Made by a program: the position numbers and the translations under genes
The notes under the pieces: model-generated
Database searches by the model: none
Seen by the model: only the letters and a program-made list of their open reading frames with translations
What the model was told of the DNA's origin: nothing
In this document: piece by piece, positions 20,081 to 33,570 of the stretch
How positions within the stretch are numbered: position 1 is the stretch's first letter
How the letters are laid out: every line of letters starts with the position of its first letter
Assembly (NCBI GenBank): GCA_029531795.1
Contig: JAPEIS010000002.1
Span: 2,294,001-2,358,000 of the forward strand
DNA: 64,000 nucleotides
Direction of reading: 5' to 3'
From: Sclerotinia nivalis
Lineage: Eukaryota > Ascomycota > Leotiomycetes > Helotiales > Sclerotiniaceae

Positions 20081-23000
20081 TCCCAATTTAACTTCAGCTG
20101 TTACTTCAGCTTGTTACTTGTTGCATGCATAACTCCCAACATCCCAAAGGTACGGCGTACTTGATTAGAAACTTGTTTGGAGGGGTCAAGTTTTGTGCTG
20201 TTCAATGCTTTTGCCCATTTGGTTTATAGCTTTGATGTTTTGGGGCGAAATAGTCCGGGGGGGAGGATTTGCTTTTTTGATTCCATATAGTGTCGCGTGT
20301 ATTTATTTGACTTGCCATCTTCCAGCTAGGGGTATTTAAATTGATTTTTAATAATCATGAGATGGTTTTTTTTTTTTTTTTTAAATGGCAAAGCCTTGAT
20401 TTGCTTTTTATCTGGATCTTCAACACTCTGTCAGTCTGTTTTAAGTGTGATTATTTAGTATTTAGATTTGTTGTAAGGGAGGGGAGTACAAGTACAAATG
20501 GTCAAATGGTAGGTAAACTTCAATATCACAATTGTTATTTTTTGAAGTCTCGCATGCGACTGTACTTGGGTTAGTGAGATAAAGCATTTTCGAGGTAAAA
20601 AAGCCTTTCAGTTCATAATCTTACATTGAAACTTCACGAGTCAAGCATTATATCGAATCCATTCCCACATAAATCCTCACCGCACCCCGATCAATATTTA
20701 TATCGAAAGTCGGTATGAGCGACCATAAATGCTTACTCCGTTACATTGCTGACTACCAAACTTAACTTGAAGGCTGTGATTGCCAGCGCAACAACTGTTG
20801 AGCATTTATGTCGAATAAAGTTCTATTCTCATGGTGACCCCACGTTACGAAAAACAAATCCATCCCACCAGTTGGGCCAACTTGCCACAGGCTTGCCGTC
20901 ACAGGCTTGCCGTCACAGGCTTGCCGCCACAGGCTTACAGCCCGCAGCCTTTTCCAACGCAAAGGAATTTAAATACATACCTACCTAGGAGGGGTTGCCC
21001 GTGTATTGTGGCTAAGAATAACGCGACCGACAATTGGGACACGGGTGTCTACAAGGGGAGTGCAGATTATCATTATTTTTATTGAATTTTGATTAATTCC
21101 TTGATCAACTAATAAATTTCAGAAAACAAAAAACGCAGCAAAGCCACTCACTCGCCTACCGAAATTATCTGGTTTATCACGAAATAAATATTATCGCACC
21201 CAAAAATTGAACTTTTTATATTTTTTTAACAATCAATCTCTTTCAACCCGTTTTTTTTTTTTCTATTCGGCCAGAGAACACATTCCTCTCCCTTAAAACT
21301 TACCCCTCTGCCAGGAGCGGGGAAAGTTGATTCAGGAACAACGCAGAATTTTAATCGTTGTCAGCCCACTATCATTTTCTATGCCGTAAATTCCCATCTT
21401 GTTGCCTTTCTTGTACTTTATACTTTTTAATTCTCACCGCTGTGATACCCTTTCCACGAATCCTCGCTGCTTTTGATGGTGGCACAAACGTACATAATAA
21501 TCGATGTTGCATTTTCAATATTTGGCTAATTCCCACTGGTTCAGCTTGTTCATTTGTTGCCATTTGCTACAAGCTTTTTATTTTATATTTTTACTGTATT
21601 TTATATGATTTTCTTTGTTGACCTTAATTTCGAGCTTGATAATTTCATCCTCGACCTTTCATCCAAGTCAACTCAGAATTTGTGATCAACATAGACTTTA
21701 GTCTGATGGGTGATCCCGTTGTTTGACTAGAGGACAAACAATATGCCAGGTACGCGAATGATTAAATCCATCATCGGCATCCGCTCGCATTGAACTCTTT
21801 TCTGATTTAGGACTAGTGCTAGGAACACTTCCCCGGACCCACCGAGTCTCCCTTATGATTTGGATACACAATTTCATAACCCGGTCAGTGATTGAGGGAG
21901 GGGCACAACATACAGCAACAAAGCACTTGAGTCGGGACGGCTCGCAATCGCCTATCAAGATTAGTAATTCTAGCTGACCTGATTCAAGAGAGACGAGGAA
22001 TTGGACCATTGCGCTACGAACCAACGGTGAGGAAGTTCATTGAAGAGAAGCTCTTTCTGCAGAAGCGTCCAGATCCCAGCCTCTTTGTGGCTCTTTCTGC
22101 CCCTCATCGAAAGCATAGAAGGCGTGCTGATAACCTTCCATGACTTCTATCAGACTATACCAGCATTCTGCCCAATCAAGTTCACGGGCCTGCTTAACTT
22201 AATTGGGTGCTAATGCCGAAATCATCCTTCACCGGTCAATGCCCTCCGAGACAATGGTTTCCTCCGGAAGTAATGCAATAAAAATAATCGAATCTGATGT
22301 CTTTTTCATACTTCATAAGTGGAATATTCAAGGATTGTATCAATCTGCCATGTTCGTCCTCGTCCGCCTTGACTATTCCAAAGCACTGATATCCAATCAA
22401 GTTTAATGAAATGAGACAGCTTCCACGGCAGAAACGGGTACTAAGGATCCAGGAGACGGATTTTTGGGTCCTCGTGTTTTCAGTCCGCCCATTCGGGGGA
22501 GGCTATCCGGTAGCATCTAGAATGAATAAGATCATCATAACAAGGAGCAATCCATACTTTTTCCAGCGACAATACTATGAACCAAGACTTATCACTCGTT
22601 ACGGTTTCTCACTACCATAAGGTCTAGCAGGCAATTCACGTGGCACCTCTTCACCGATTAGTGATGGAAAATCCAGAACCTCGATTTCGACATGGGAATC
22701 TATACACCCACGACACCGCCAGGTACATTATCGCAAAAAGGGAATCGGCAAGACGACCAAATTGTACAGTTCACAAAGAAATGTGCATAAGTAGCATTAC
22801 AACACAATCTTACATATGCAAACTCCACCGATAGATAGTTAAGAAAAAACTTCACCGCTGAGATTGTTACCTGGACAACAGTCGCATGATCATGGAACCC
22901 CTCTTCAAATACTACAACTCATCCCCTGCCTACATGTCAATTGCCCAATCAAACGTGGCCGGGCTTGGTTCTTCAAGCGTTCGTTATTCACATCGAAAAG

Positions 23001-26000
23001 CGTGTGTTTTCAATGACCCAAACTGGATTGAGGGTTTGCGGTCAACCCAGGTTTCCGATGTCCGAAATTGGGCTTAGACAGGCTCAGCACGAAAAGTTTT
23101 AATAGTTACAACAGACAGACACTATGTTGACTTTCAAGAGTATTCGACATTCTTCCCTCGAAGAAAAAATAGGTCGCCTAGTTACTTTTGCGACACGATC
23201 TTGGCGCAGCAGGCTTTGTTAAAATAATTGCTCCTGCACTTCAAACCTCACGATCTCTTTCAGGGTCTAGACACCAAACATGCACGGCAACGAATCTTTC
23301 TAGCACGAAATGCGGTTTCGAGAATCTCCACAGCTCGGAACCAGATGGATCACCTACGCACCCGGTAGATGGACTCTCGTGCGCATTCATGCCTTTACCA
23401 TCTCATCTTATCGAAACCCCTCCATCACCCTAGCAAAGTTGAAAGTTACAGGCTCCTTCGTACCTCCACCCCACCCCTAGAACACAAGGTCCTAGTCTCT
23501 TATATTCGTATCTTCCTTCATTTATTCTACCCTCCTTCTAGAAACATTCTAGAAGCGAAAAGGTTGGTCCCCTGGGAAAGCTGAAACTTTCATGTCTTCA
23601 ACAGTTCTATGTTACAGTTGTACACGAATTGCGTCGTTGCCTTCTTTTGGTGTGACTACATCTTACAAAACAAGTCAATAAATCATTAACCCGATTACGT
23701 GGGAGGGAAAGAAGGGGGCTGCAATGCTTACTTTCGTAGATGGAGGGAAATTAATGGAACAAAAATAGATTCAAAGGTAAAAGGAGTTCTGAGGAAATGC
23801 ATGCGCCCGAATAATGTGCTTGCGCCAACGCAAAGGCGACCTACCTCACTACACGCCTGAGTTCTGAAAGTACAGAGGTAACCGCTGATATGTTTTCGTC
23901 ATAGCTCCCGTTCCCGTTCCTGTTAATGGAATCAATCGATACATCGAGACCGATGGAATGAGCAGCGGCAAGCCGCCGGATCTTATATAAACTCCAACAC
24001 GAATCCTCGGTCGGTCCGAAACTCTTTATGTACACAAGAGGCGCAATATATAGAGAACGCAAAGAAACAGCTAAGTGCCATACTATCCTCCTTCCCATCC
24101 ATATGTAAATCCACCAGACCCCACATCCATTCATCTAATATATCTTGGCTTATCTTCCACCAGTTCTCTCTCGAGAGAACGTTTGGGGAAGTGAACTCAC
24201 GTGTTGGGATGTTATACCGATTGCAAGAGGGGGAAAGCGAATCCGGGGTTGAATGAGCGTATAGTTGAACTTGGTTGCCCGTGTTTGCTGCACTAATGTC
24301 ATGGATCCCACGCACTAGAATTAAATCGATGACGATTGCTCTGAACGGACTTTGTTCCATAGATAGAGTTATAGTAATCATTGAAGAAATCGCCGATAAG
24401 GTAGAGTGACCGTAATTGATGCATGCCGTGAAGAGTTACCTCGTGGTGAACGTCCTTCTCTCACATGGCACCAACACTGAGGAGACCGCAGCATGTGGGG
24501 CGGGATCAGAAGTCGGGAATCATAATTTATCTAGAATCTTGGGAAAGGACTGCGAGTGGAGACTGAAATGATTTTCGGAGATTCTAGATCCAGTTTTCAA
24601 TCTTAGGATGGGTTCAATAACAATCTTTCAAAAGATCTAATTGAGCAGAATTGCCTTTATTCGCACGCCTTTATAAGGATGAATTCATTTCATACCGTAT
24701 TCAAGATATAGGAAGAGGAACCTTGGAAGTTTTCTGATAAAGTCCATTTCTACGGTAAAGTGGGAGGTGTGGTATTGTGCTCATTAATCGTTGGTGTCTA
24801 CCTACTTTGAAATCAGATTCAATTTCCCCAAAGTGATACTGTAGCTGGAAGAGAGTTAAGATGGATACCTTTATTCGCTCTTACTCCTACCCCCAACAGT
24901 GCATCATTACCTAGGCGGCTGGTGTTATTGTGCTTTGACAGAACATTTACAATACTGGTGATGTTTGATCTTGCTGGAGCATTACCCAAACGATTTGATA
25001 TTCCTCTCCTTTTCGTACTCGATACTCTTCTTCTTTCCAGGGCCCGCTCACTCACCTGCACCTCTTCCAAAAGAATAACAACCTCAATAATAACTGGTTA
25101 TATCTGGTTTTATTGGGGCATTGTTGCGCGCAGTTGGTTGTTATTTACTAAAATCCTTCCAAAAATTATCATCAATAACACCACTTTCACCAGTGCATTT
25201 CTTTTTTTTTTGCCTCCCTGATGCATTGAAATCGTTTGTGATTATATATTTTACTGATCCATATAGATCTTATTGTTGTTTAAAATCCGTCTTGATTTTT
25301 TGTTTGGTATTTTTGAATAGTTAATTATTCTATCTCTATACTAGTACTTCTCATTCTAATACTTCTCGATTTTTGTCCTTTTCAAATCCACACTTATCGA
25401 CCCATTCAAAAATCATTTCAGCCAATAGATATCCCACTTTCCCCCCCTTCTATCCATTATCAAATAATCTATCTGCTATAGATACCTACCTATACCTATA
25501 TTTCGTACTCTTCAAATATATAATCATTCTAGTTTGTTTCTTCAAAATACTCATACATTATTTATTTTTATTCTTCTAATAAATTCTACTTGCTGTATCT
25601 TTATTCAATATCTCTGGAAACATCTACAGGACACAAAAGGAAAGAAATATATATCAATTATACTTACAAGAACAATCAATAACATACCAAGTTTCTTCAT
25701 TGGTTCAGATCATCAAAATCCTTCTCTCCCCAAATAAGACCCTTGTATACCTTACTCACTACGATCTATACCAACCACCTGCACCTTTTCGAGTTTGACT
25801 TCCTCATTGAAACGGTCCCTTCAACGCCAAACTACTACCGGTACTGCGATTTGCGATTTTGGCGATAACGAGGCAAACCTCTCCAATAAACCTTACCCAC
25901 CTTTATTATATTTTCTTCGACTTGACTTGGATATATCATAATACCATATATCAAATATCATATACCATTCATTTACATATATACATATACATATGTATGT

Positions 26001-26217
26001 ATATGAAGGAAGTGGTGATCGAACTACTATCGTTCAGCTAATCGATGTTCCACTGACCATAACCGCCCGAAGTCTCTCCAATCATTATCGAAATTGATCG
26101 ACAGCACCCGACAAACTACCTCGCTCTACCCCTCCTCTGCGAGATCCATATGCAATATATGTTTTATAATTTCAAAAGCGCGTACATCTACTTAGGGCGA
26201 ATAAACATGAGTTGAAG
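20081..26217. other. Gene-poor interval of about 6 kb upstream of the Ras exchange factor gene
   Basis: Only short unrelated frames occur in this stretch and none shows a domain, splice continuity or coding bias. It contains a 14-bp tandem repeat at about 20884-20940 and pyrimidine-rich AT sequence at 25200-25750 that looks like a long 5' leader. It may hold extended regulatory sequence, a noncoding RNA, or old unrecognisable transposon remains around 21.7-23.5 kb. Confidence 0.4.
20884..20940. repeat. 14-bp tandem repeat (minisatellite)
   Basis: About four head-to-tail copies of a 14-bp unit CACAGGCTTGCCGT, the last copies slightly altered (CCGCCACAGGCTTA). It lies in the gene-poor interval with no coding context. 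Confidence 0.85.
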
Positions 26218-26417
26218 ATGTTAATGAATGACACAGACCGTGGTCTCGGTAACATATTCAGAAGGAAATACCTTTGCAACTTCCCAGTCGAGTAATACTC
26301 TCGACTCTTTTACACAAGGAGAATTCACTTCATTCTAACGGCAAATATACTTCGACTTTCCAAATTACCTCGAAGGAAACACAGAAATCTCGAAGTGCTG
26401 GAACATTACCGCCACTA

Positions 26418-29400
26418 ATGAATGGGTTATTAGGGAACGCTCCGCAAACCAATATGTACGTGCGAGCGTTATACGACTACGAGGCCGACGACCGAACAAG
26501 TCTCAGCTTTCATGAGGGGGATATAATACAAGTAATTACACAGTTAGAAAGTGGCTGGTGGGATGGAGTCATAAATGGTGTGAGAGGATGGTTCCCAAGT
26601 AATTACTGCCAGGTCGTATCGGGTCCTGAAGATGTCCTGGAAGGCAAGCCGAATGGGGTTGGAATAGGCACAGATGATGATATCGACGACGATGAAGACG
26701 ACGATGAAGAATACGAAGAGCAATACGATGATGATGGGGAAGAATCAGAACGTGATGACTTCTCGCATTTGCCTACAACCGGAGGGAACAGCAATGGAAG
26801 ATCAGGGGCAGATTTCTGGGTACCTCAAACGACTGCCGATGGCAGATTATTCTACTTTAATACGGAGACTGGCGAAAGTAGTATAGAGCTACCATTAGAA
26901 TCGCCATCTTCATCAACAGAGATTGGCCCTAGAGATCGGATGAATGTCAATATACCAGTGAAAACGAGGCCGCCGGCAGAATTGATGGCGCGAGGATTTA
27001 TAAATGAAACTGACGATGAATCAGAAGGAAATTCTGCCTCCGAGCTAGACGGAGAGTCTATCATGCTTGCATCCAAACCCTCCTTTGTATGTTGCCTGCT
27101 CTAGATAGTTATTTTTGTGTCTGCTAACACCTTTCAGCCCCGGAAGAAGCGCAGAACTCAATTATCTGAAGGGGTGTCTCCAGCTACCTCCATGGACTCA
27201 ATCAATGGCACATCTCCTGGTACTCGCTCACGAGCCGATACGTTCAATACACCAAATGTATCCTTGACCGCAATGCCAATAATGGGCCCGTCTACAACCT
27301 CTTTCACGACTCCCGCTCTTGGCCCACCACACGCTGCTACTTTGCCTCGATCATTCTTTGATGATGGCTCCGCTGCGCCACTGACATGGAATAGACTCGT
27401 TGCAAACATGAAAAAAGCTGTGGATTGCTATCGCGAAGCCATTAATAATCATGATCGCTCCGAGTACGTTCGCCGAGCTGAAGATATCTCCGATCATCTG
27501 CGATTATTACTAGCTGCCGGTTCTGGCACCACTGATAATCATTCTGGCCAGCCGTCTATTATTTCTACCAACAAAGCTCTATACCCCCATTTTCGGGACA
27601 TGATGTCCAAGTTCTCGAAATTGGTGATTTCCTCTCACATCGCTGCTTCTGATTGGCCTAATTCGGAATCATATCAAAAATGCTTGCAGGAAGCGGACGG
27701 CGTACTTCTAGGTGTCTTCAGCTACGTCGAGGTCGCCCGCCAGCAGCGAGGCGAGGATATACCGCGATTGCTACCTGGCTTTGTCGTTGGTAGCACTATT
27801 GGTGGTAGCTGGCAAAATAATGGACTTGGATCTAGAGACCCACTAACATCTAACTTTCTTGATGAGGATGAGAATGTAGTTGAACCTTCTGCAATCTTGG
27901 ATGCGAACTTGATGGAGAGGCTTGACGATTTGAAGAGAATGTTAACATCTAGCATCCGAAGATTGGAGGAACATCTCGTACTCACCGACAAAATCATTAC
28001 CCCTTACAGACACGAACTGATTGGTAATAACGTCTGTTCGGCCGCTCAAAAAGTTCTCGAGATGTTCAAGCCATGGGTTTCCACGGTTGAATCCATCAAC
28101 TTGTCCTCTCTTGGCGATACATTTCAAAACCCCCAACTTATTGACTTCGCCAAACAGAAGCAAAGTTTGTATGATAATGTATCCGACTTATTACTTGGAT
28201 GTCAGGCCGTAGCTGGCCCCTTGGGAGATGAGTGGGCGGAAGTCCGCGGGGAGTCACTAGAGGGGCGGTTGAATTATGTGCGCACGTGCTCGAGATCCTT
28301 GGAAACGAACTCATCGCATATTGGCTTCTCGCTGCAGCTTCTTGGTGAGCTTGTTCAGACAGCTATGCAGCAGGTTTTACCTATCGAAGAGAGAGCAAAA
28401 AGTCTAAGGAGGGGTGATAGCGCGCCCTACGAGCGGCCGCATCAACGATCAGATTCACGGAATCCATTACTCCGTCCCAACCTAACAGAAATTGGGAAGT
28501 CTCAAACTTACTCTGAGGGTGATCAAGTTCTTCCGTTTCGAAAGGAGAACTCCAAACTCAGGAAATTCTTTGGTGAAGAGCCCACCAGAAGAGATGCCCC
28601 AGACGAGACGCCAGACTGCCTAAAACTCGACCACGAAGATGATATTTCTTATGATACTAAAGTGCAGCCTCCTATCCCGAAGGGTGGTACGCTTGTAGCA
28701 TTGGTTGAGCAACTGACACGTCATGATAAGCTGAACTCGGACTTCAACAACACCTTCTTACTAACGTATCGGTCTTTTACAAATGCCAGGGAGTTGTTTG
28801 AGCATTTGGTGAAGCGCTTTCAAGTACAACCTCCTGAAGGTATGCCCCCAGGAGATTATGAAACTTGGGTGTCCCGAAAACAAAAGCCAATCAGGTTCCG
28901 AGTTGTCAACATTTTGAAGTCGTGGTTTGAGTCTTTCTGGATGGAGGACCAAAGTGACGATACCAAAGCCCTCATAGCCAACGTCTACACATTTGCCCGT
29001 GATACTGTGAAAGCTACGGAAACACCAGGGTCCGGTTCGTTAATGACTCTGTTAGAACAACGGTTGCGGGGACAGGAAGCTACAGCCAAACGTTTGGTAT
29101 TGACTTTGAACCATTCCACGCCCCAGCCAATCATGCCCAAAAATATGAAGAAGCTTAAATTTTTAGATATTGATGTGACGGAATTTGCACGTCAACTTAC
29201 CATTGTCGAGTCAAGGCTCTATGGGAAGATCAAACCCACAGAATGCTTGAATAAAACTTGGCAGAAGAAAGTCGGCGAGAACGACCCTGAGCCTGCTCCG
29301 AACGTCAAGGCTTTGATCTTACATTCTAATCAGCTAACGAATTGGGTTGCCGAGATGATTTTGACGCAACTCGATGTCAAAAAGCGAGTTGTGGTCATCA

Positions 29401-30123
29401 AACATTTTGTTCTTGTTGCTGATGTAAGTCGTACCTCTTATGACTTATCTTCACTCTTCCTAACCTGTTCTAGAAATGCCGTGCTTTGAATAACTACTCA
29501 ACTCTCACTTCCATCATTTCTGCCCTTGGTACGGCACCAATCCATCGACTAAAGAGAACCTGGGATCAGGTACCTGCCAAGACCTTGGCAGTATTGGAAT
29601 CTATGCGTCGCCTTATGGGCAGCACAAAAAATTTTGGAGAATATCGAGAGAGTTTGCGTCTTGCCAATCCTCCATGCATACCCTTCTTTGGTAAGTTCCA
29701 GTTGCCTGATGTACCGTGAGAAGCTAATATCCACAGGTGTGTATCTTACTGATCTTACATTCATCGAGGATGGTATACCCTCTATCATCAAGAAGACTAC
29801 ATTGATCAACTTTGCCAAACGAGCAAAGACAGCTGAAGTCATTCGCGACATTCAGCAATATCAAAATGTACCGTATGGCTTGCAACCAGTTCCAGAACTC
29901 CAGGAGTATATATTGAGCAATATGCAAGCTGCGGGAGATGTACATGAGATGTATGAGAAGAGTTTAGCAGTTGAGCCACGAGAGCGTGAGGACGAAAAGA
30001 TAGTCAGGTACGTTACGGGCTCCTGAAACTTGGTGATTGCGGACCTCTATCGCAACATAAAACAGAAGATAGACCCATACTTACACGAACAACAGGGTAT
30101 TGGCCGAATCAGGCTTTCTATGA
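26418..30123 (+). CDS. Ras guanine-nucleotide exchange factor, Cdc25-type, with N-terminal SH3 domain
   Basis: Exons 26418-27086, 27138-29423, 29474-29690, 29737-30007 and 30096-30123, all with GT..AG introns of 46-88 nt, give 1156 residues. The SH3 domain covers about residues 13-70 (RALYDYEADD, GWWDGV, WFPSNYC). An acidic D/E run and a WW-like segment (DFWVPQTTADGRLFYFNTETG, broken here for length at about residues 138-158) follow. The RasGEF_N domain starts near residue 737 (GGTLVALVEQLT, FLLTYRSF) and the catalytic CDC25 domain near 900 (FLDIDVTEFARQL, ending VPELQEYILSN). It activates Ras by GDP release, feeding cAMP/PKA and MAPK signalling. The last exon codes for only nine residues (RVLAESGFL) before TGA. 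The frame is open upstream to about 26253, and an alternative start at 26218 with a 104-nt intron (26292-26395) is possible, adding about 34 residues. Confidence 0.9.
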
Positions 30124-31640
30124 TCGCCTTGTGTTACGCATGTAAAAAAAAATCCGACGGCCACATTGCCTGTGACCAGAGAGCACCAAACCCTACTTAC
30201 GAACCACCGATTACGAGTCACCACGACACACCTGGTCGCGAGACCTCAGTCTGTCACGATTTCATACAAGTGCATCAACGACAGCACAATAAATCTGTTA
30301 CTTGCCAGGCTTCGTATATAATAACTTACATGATTGAATATATACCTCGGGTGTACACACCGCAGTTGGGGCAGGGTTTCAAAGCACTCATGGATGTTAT
30401 CCATTTCGGACAATCTATGAGGTTTTTAAAATGCCAATCTTGATGACCAGGGTGTCTTCTTCAAGCGAGAAAAAACAAGGATCAAGGGACACTTTACAAT
30501 AATTTGGTAGCATGGCATGGACATAATATTTTCCTTAATGCTACTATCTAGGGGGTGCTACTGCCGGATAAAAAAATAAGGTGCAGCAGGTAAATGGAGT
30601 TGAAATCTTGAAGGAAGACATGTAGTGCGGTACTTTATCTATCTGGTGCGATTATTCCGAAACTAAAATCGAAGACATTTACTTGAAAGCATTGTGTTTA
30701 CCTATAGAAGACTCAGTGGGATTAGTAGGGGATCTCGATCAATAAGGGTAGGCGGGACTCACTTTGGAGGCTCAAGGAACCGGCAAGTTAACATTGAGGT
30801 GTAACGGCTGGTATCCCTTTCAATTTTCTATTGAGACGTAAAGATGGCCGGGCTTCAAGTTCAATTGGTTCGACACTTCATCATGATGGAGTATGGAATA
30901 AAATCTTGTTCTGATATCAATTATGTCGTTGTTGTGCCATATGAACATTACATATGAACAACAGCAGGATGTGCATGGGATAACAGTGTTTCGTTGTCTA
31001 GAATATTTTCAAGTATCTAGTGTATCTCATTTCCGTTGTTCTGGAATACAAGTTGAAGTATATGGCTTTACATAGATGCAGCTGGAATGATATTTGCGCG
31101 GCTGACATAGCGCAATACTTCGCTATGCCAGGTCAGTTTGATGAGATGATATGCTTCAAGTGAAGCATTTAGATATAAATTTACTTCGGTGTTATAACTG
31201 TCATTCGATCAAAACATCATTGCTTCAACTGTCTGAGACTAATCCACAATTCCCGAGTGAATTTCGAAATCCAAGGAGAGTCATCGGTGGGCCTACCGAA
31301 GGATAGGGAGTTTACTTTGGGATATAATTCCGTGGTACCCCATCGATATCACGTTCATATGAGTGATTATTAGCCATCACATTTTGATGATTGCGACTTT
31401 TGCTGCAAAATAGCCACGACCTCGAGATATCCTTCTTCGGCACCTGTGCACAACCATTTTCATTATTGTATAAGCACAAAGTAGACATTTTCTATGCACT
31501 CAATACTCACTGGGACCCGAGTCAGGTCACTTTGCTCTTTCTTGGCTACCGATGATTGCTTCATTTGTTACATGTTCATTCCCAACACAAATATTATGTT
31601 TCAAGTCTGTCTCGTCCAATAACTTGGCCTTAAGCATTCC
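30124..31640. other. Intergenic region downstream of the Ras exchange factor gene
   Basis: The frame continuing past 30123 (up to about 30443) is 3' UTR sequence read by chance, since the spliced gene ends at 30123. No other gene, repeat or RNA signal was recognised. Confidence 0.5.
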
Positions 31641-32583
31641 TCCACTCTTCACCGGCCGTCTCTACATTTGTATGCTGCTCCGATTCTACTCTCTACAAAC
31701 AAATAACATATTAAACTTACTTTAAGTTTCAACCCTATCTTCACAACTTCACCTTCGTAGTTGCAAGGCGAGAACCCACTTGCGAAATTTAATGGCGATC
31801 TCACTCGATGCATCTTTGCAAATAGTGGTCTGGGAAAGAGAATGATTTCAGTTTCCAGCTCGCTCTGTTCAAGTAAAAGAACACGAGGAGCTGGGGAAAA
31901 TGTGGTGAGCGAAATCGTTGACTTCACAATCGACGGCTCCAGGAATGACAAGAACGAAGAACCATGAGCGCGAAATTTCGCTGCAACATGCACTGGGAAT
32001 GTCACAAGTGATATTTCTGAAGGCAGTCTTAACGGAGGGTCCTTTCGCCCGCCAGGTAGGACAACCTCATGTATTTCTGCGGTCTTCAACTCTGTAGTCG
32101 CATGGAAGTGCAGTAAAAAATCTCCTTTAAGTGCTGGCTCTAGCTCGACTCTAAAGTTGATATCTTCGCTGGCACATCACTTTGTCCAAAGCACCAGCCA
32201 AGGAGATCTCGCACACAAAACAGCGACCTTGTGGATGAGGCATCGACTTCGAGCCACCTAACAATATTCCCAGCTGTTACGGAGATCATAAAATGATTGA
32301 CCACTTGGCAACCGAAGGTCCAGAAAACTCCGCGATCAACTGCCATGAGTATGCGTTGACAGCCCCACTGCGTTTAATGTTGTCCAGCAGAAACATTCAA
32401 TTGATATTTATGGAGTATCTGCCTCGGTATCTCAAGTCGTGTCAAGGGTCCAGGTATTGGAGGCTGACACTGCGCGTTCCATTTTGCGTCACGAAGCACA
32501 ATATACCAACATAGGACATCGGGGCTTATCACAGTTACTGGCGAAACAACGACGTTGTCTAACAACGACAGCGCTGAAAGCAA
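31641..32583 (-). pseudogene. Uncharacterised coding region, probably a multi-exon or decaying gene
   Basis: Two stretches on the minus strand look protein-like. The upstream one (32583 to about 32143) reads VSPVTVISPDVLCWYIVLRD, then PPIPGPLTRLEIPR, meets a TAA near 32374, and stays open in the same frame to a TAG near 32140. The downstream one, in another frame (about 32169-31715), reads INFRVELEPALKGDFLLHFH, VVLPGGRKDPPLRLPSEIS and continues to IGLKLK. The beta-strand-like alternation could suit an arrestin-type or similar sandwich, but I do not recognise a family. A possible 28-nt GT..AG segment at the end would be too short for a fungal intron. Either introns are missed or frameshift and stop mutations have broken the gene. 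Function unknown. Confidence 0.35.
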
Positions 32584-32893
32584 CCCGTGTTTCCCACCAA
32601 AGTAATTGACCGCGACTAATTAGGTTAAGCAAATAGCATTAAGTACCCTATGTATAGAGAAAGAATATTTCCTAAAGCCTAAATGTGTAAAAAGGCCACC
32701 GGAAATTGGCGTGAAAAATGCATACGCATAAAAACCTCTCGATACCCCTTAACACTTCGCCCAGTTGTACCTAAGCCACCACTCGCACGATGCAAAGATC
32801 AACTAGATGTAGAGGGTTTGTAAGTAGAAACGAAGCGAAAAGGAGCAGTGTAAATATTTAGAATCAATTTACACGCGGCTCAGTAATAGATTG

Positions 32894-33277
32894 ATGGCAA
32901 AGCAAAGACTCACTCTAGGAAGAACAGATGATCCTCGACACGGCGCAGAAGGGGTGTTTCGTAAAGCAGAGTCGGAGAATAAGATTGGAATGAAAGAGAA
33001 GAAATCTTTGACTCTAGACGAAGTTTTGAATACAAAAGAGAAGAACAGGGATCGTAATAATGAGTTTGATAACGCCGCGAAGGCCATACTTGGGATCAAA
33101 GAAAAGCAGCAGAAGCCGAAATTGTTGAATGAAAATGAAAATGAAAAAGGACCAAATTTTTGGTTAAGTACAATCATTTCTCGGGTAGAATTTATTCATA
33201 CTAAAGGGTTGTATAAAGAAACTCCACATGAAAGAATCCTCTATCTTAAGGTTATTAATTACACCCACAATCCTTGA
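32894..33277 (+). CDS. Small hypothetical protein, K/N/E-rich (127 residues)
   Basis: An ATG at 32894 opens a frame of 127 codons. The first 90 residues are charged and hydrophilic (KQRLTLGRTDDPRHGAEG, KEKKSLTLDEVLNTKEK, KAILGIKEKQQKPK), with composition more like a real protein than the surrounding frames; the last 30 residues look like read-through of noncoding DNA, so a splice after GPNFW (GTACAA or similar) is possible. No family recognised. The opposite-strand frame over the same stretch is hydrophobic by complement and was not accepted. Confidence 0.35.
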   Translation: MAKQRLTLGRTDDPRHGAEGVFRKAESENKIGMKEKKSLTLDEVLNTKEKNRDRNNEFDNAAKAILGIKEKQQKPKLLNENENEKGPNFWLSTIISRVEFIHTKGLYKETPHERILYLKVINYTHNP

Positions 33278-33507
33278 AAAATAAGTGTATGACGCTTTCA
33301 GTATATAGTGGTTGGTTGCATTGTTGATTGGCTGGACTTGCAGTTATAGAGTACTACTTCCCTTCCCTACGAGTATTTATTTACATCTTGTGAAATCGGT
33401 TAGTGGTAGCATTTGTGCTAAGTACTAACCTTAATAAAGTTAGGCCAATTTTGATAGATCGGATGGAGCTTCTTCCGACATCTGCAGGTGCCGCTGCCAA
33501 CATTTGT

Positions 33508-33570
<63 letters not shown>

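Noticed and set aside
31690..31720. 28-nt GT..AG segment as the last intron of the unresolved minus-strand gene
   Set aside because: Too short for spliceosomal splicing in fungi, and the frame on either side is uncertain.
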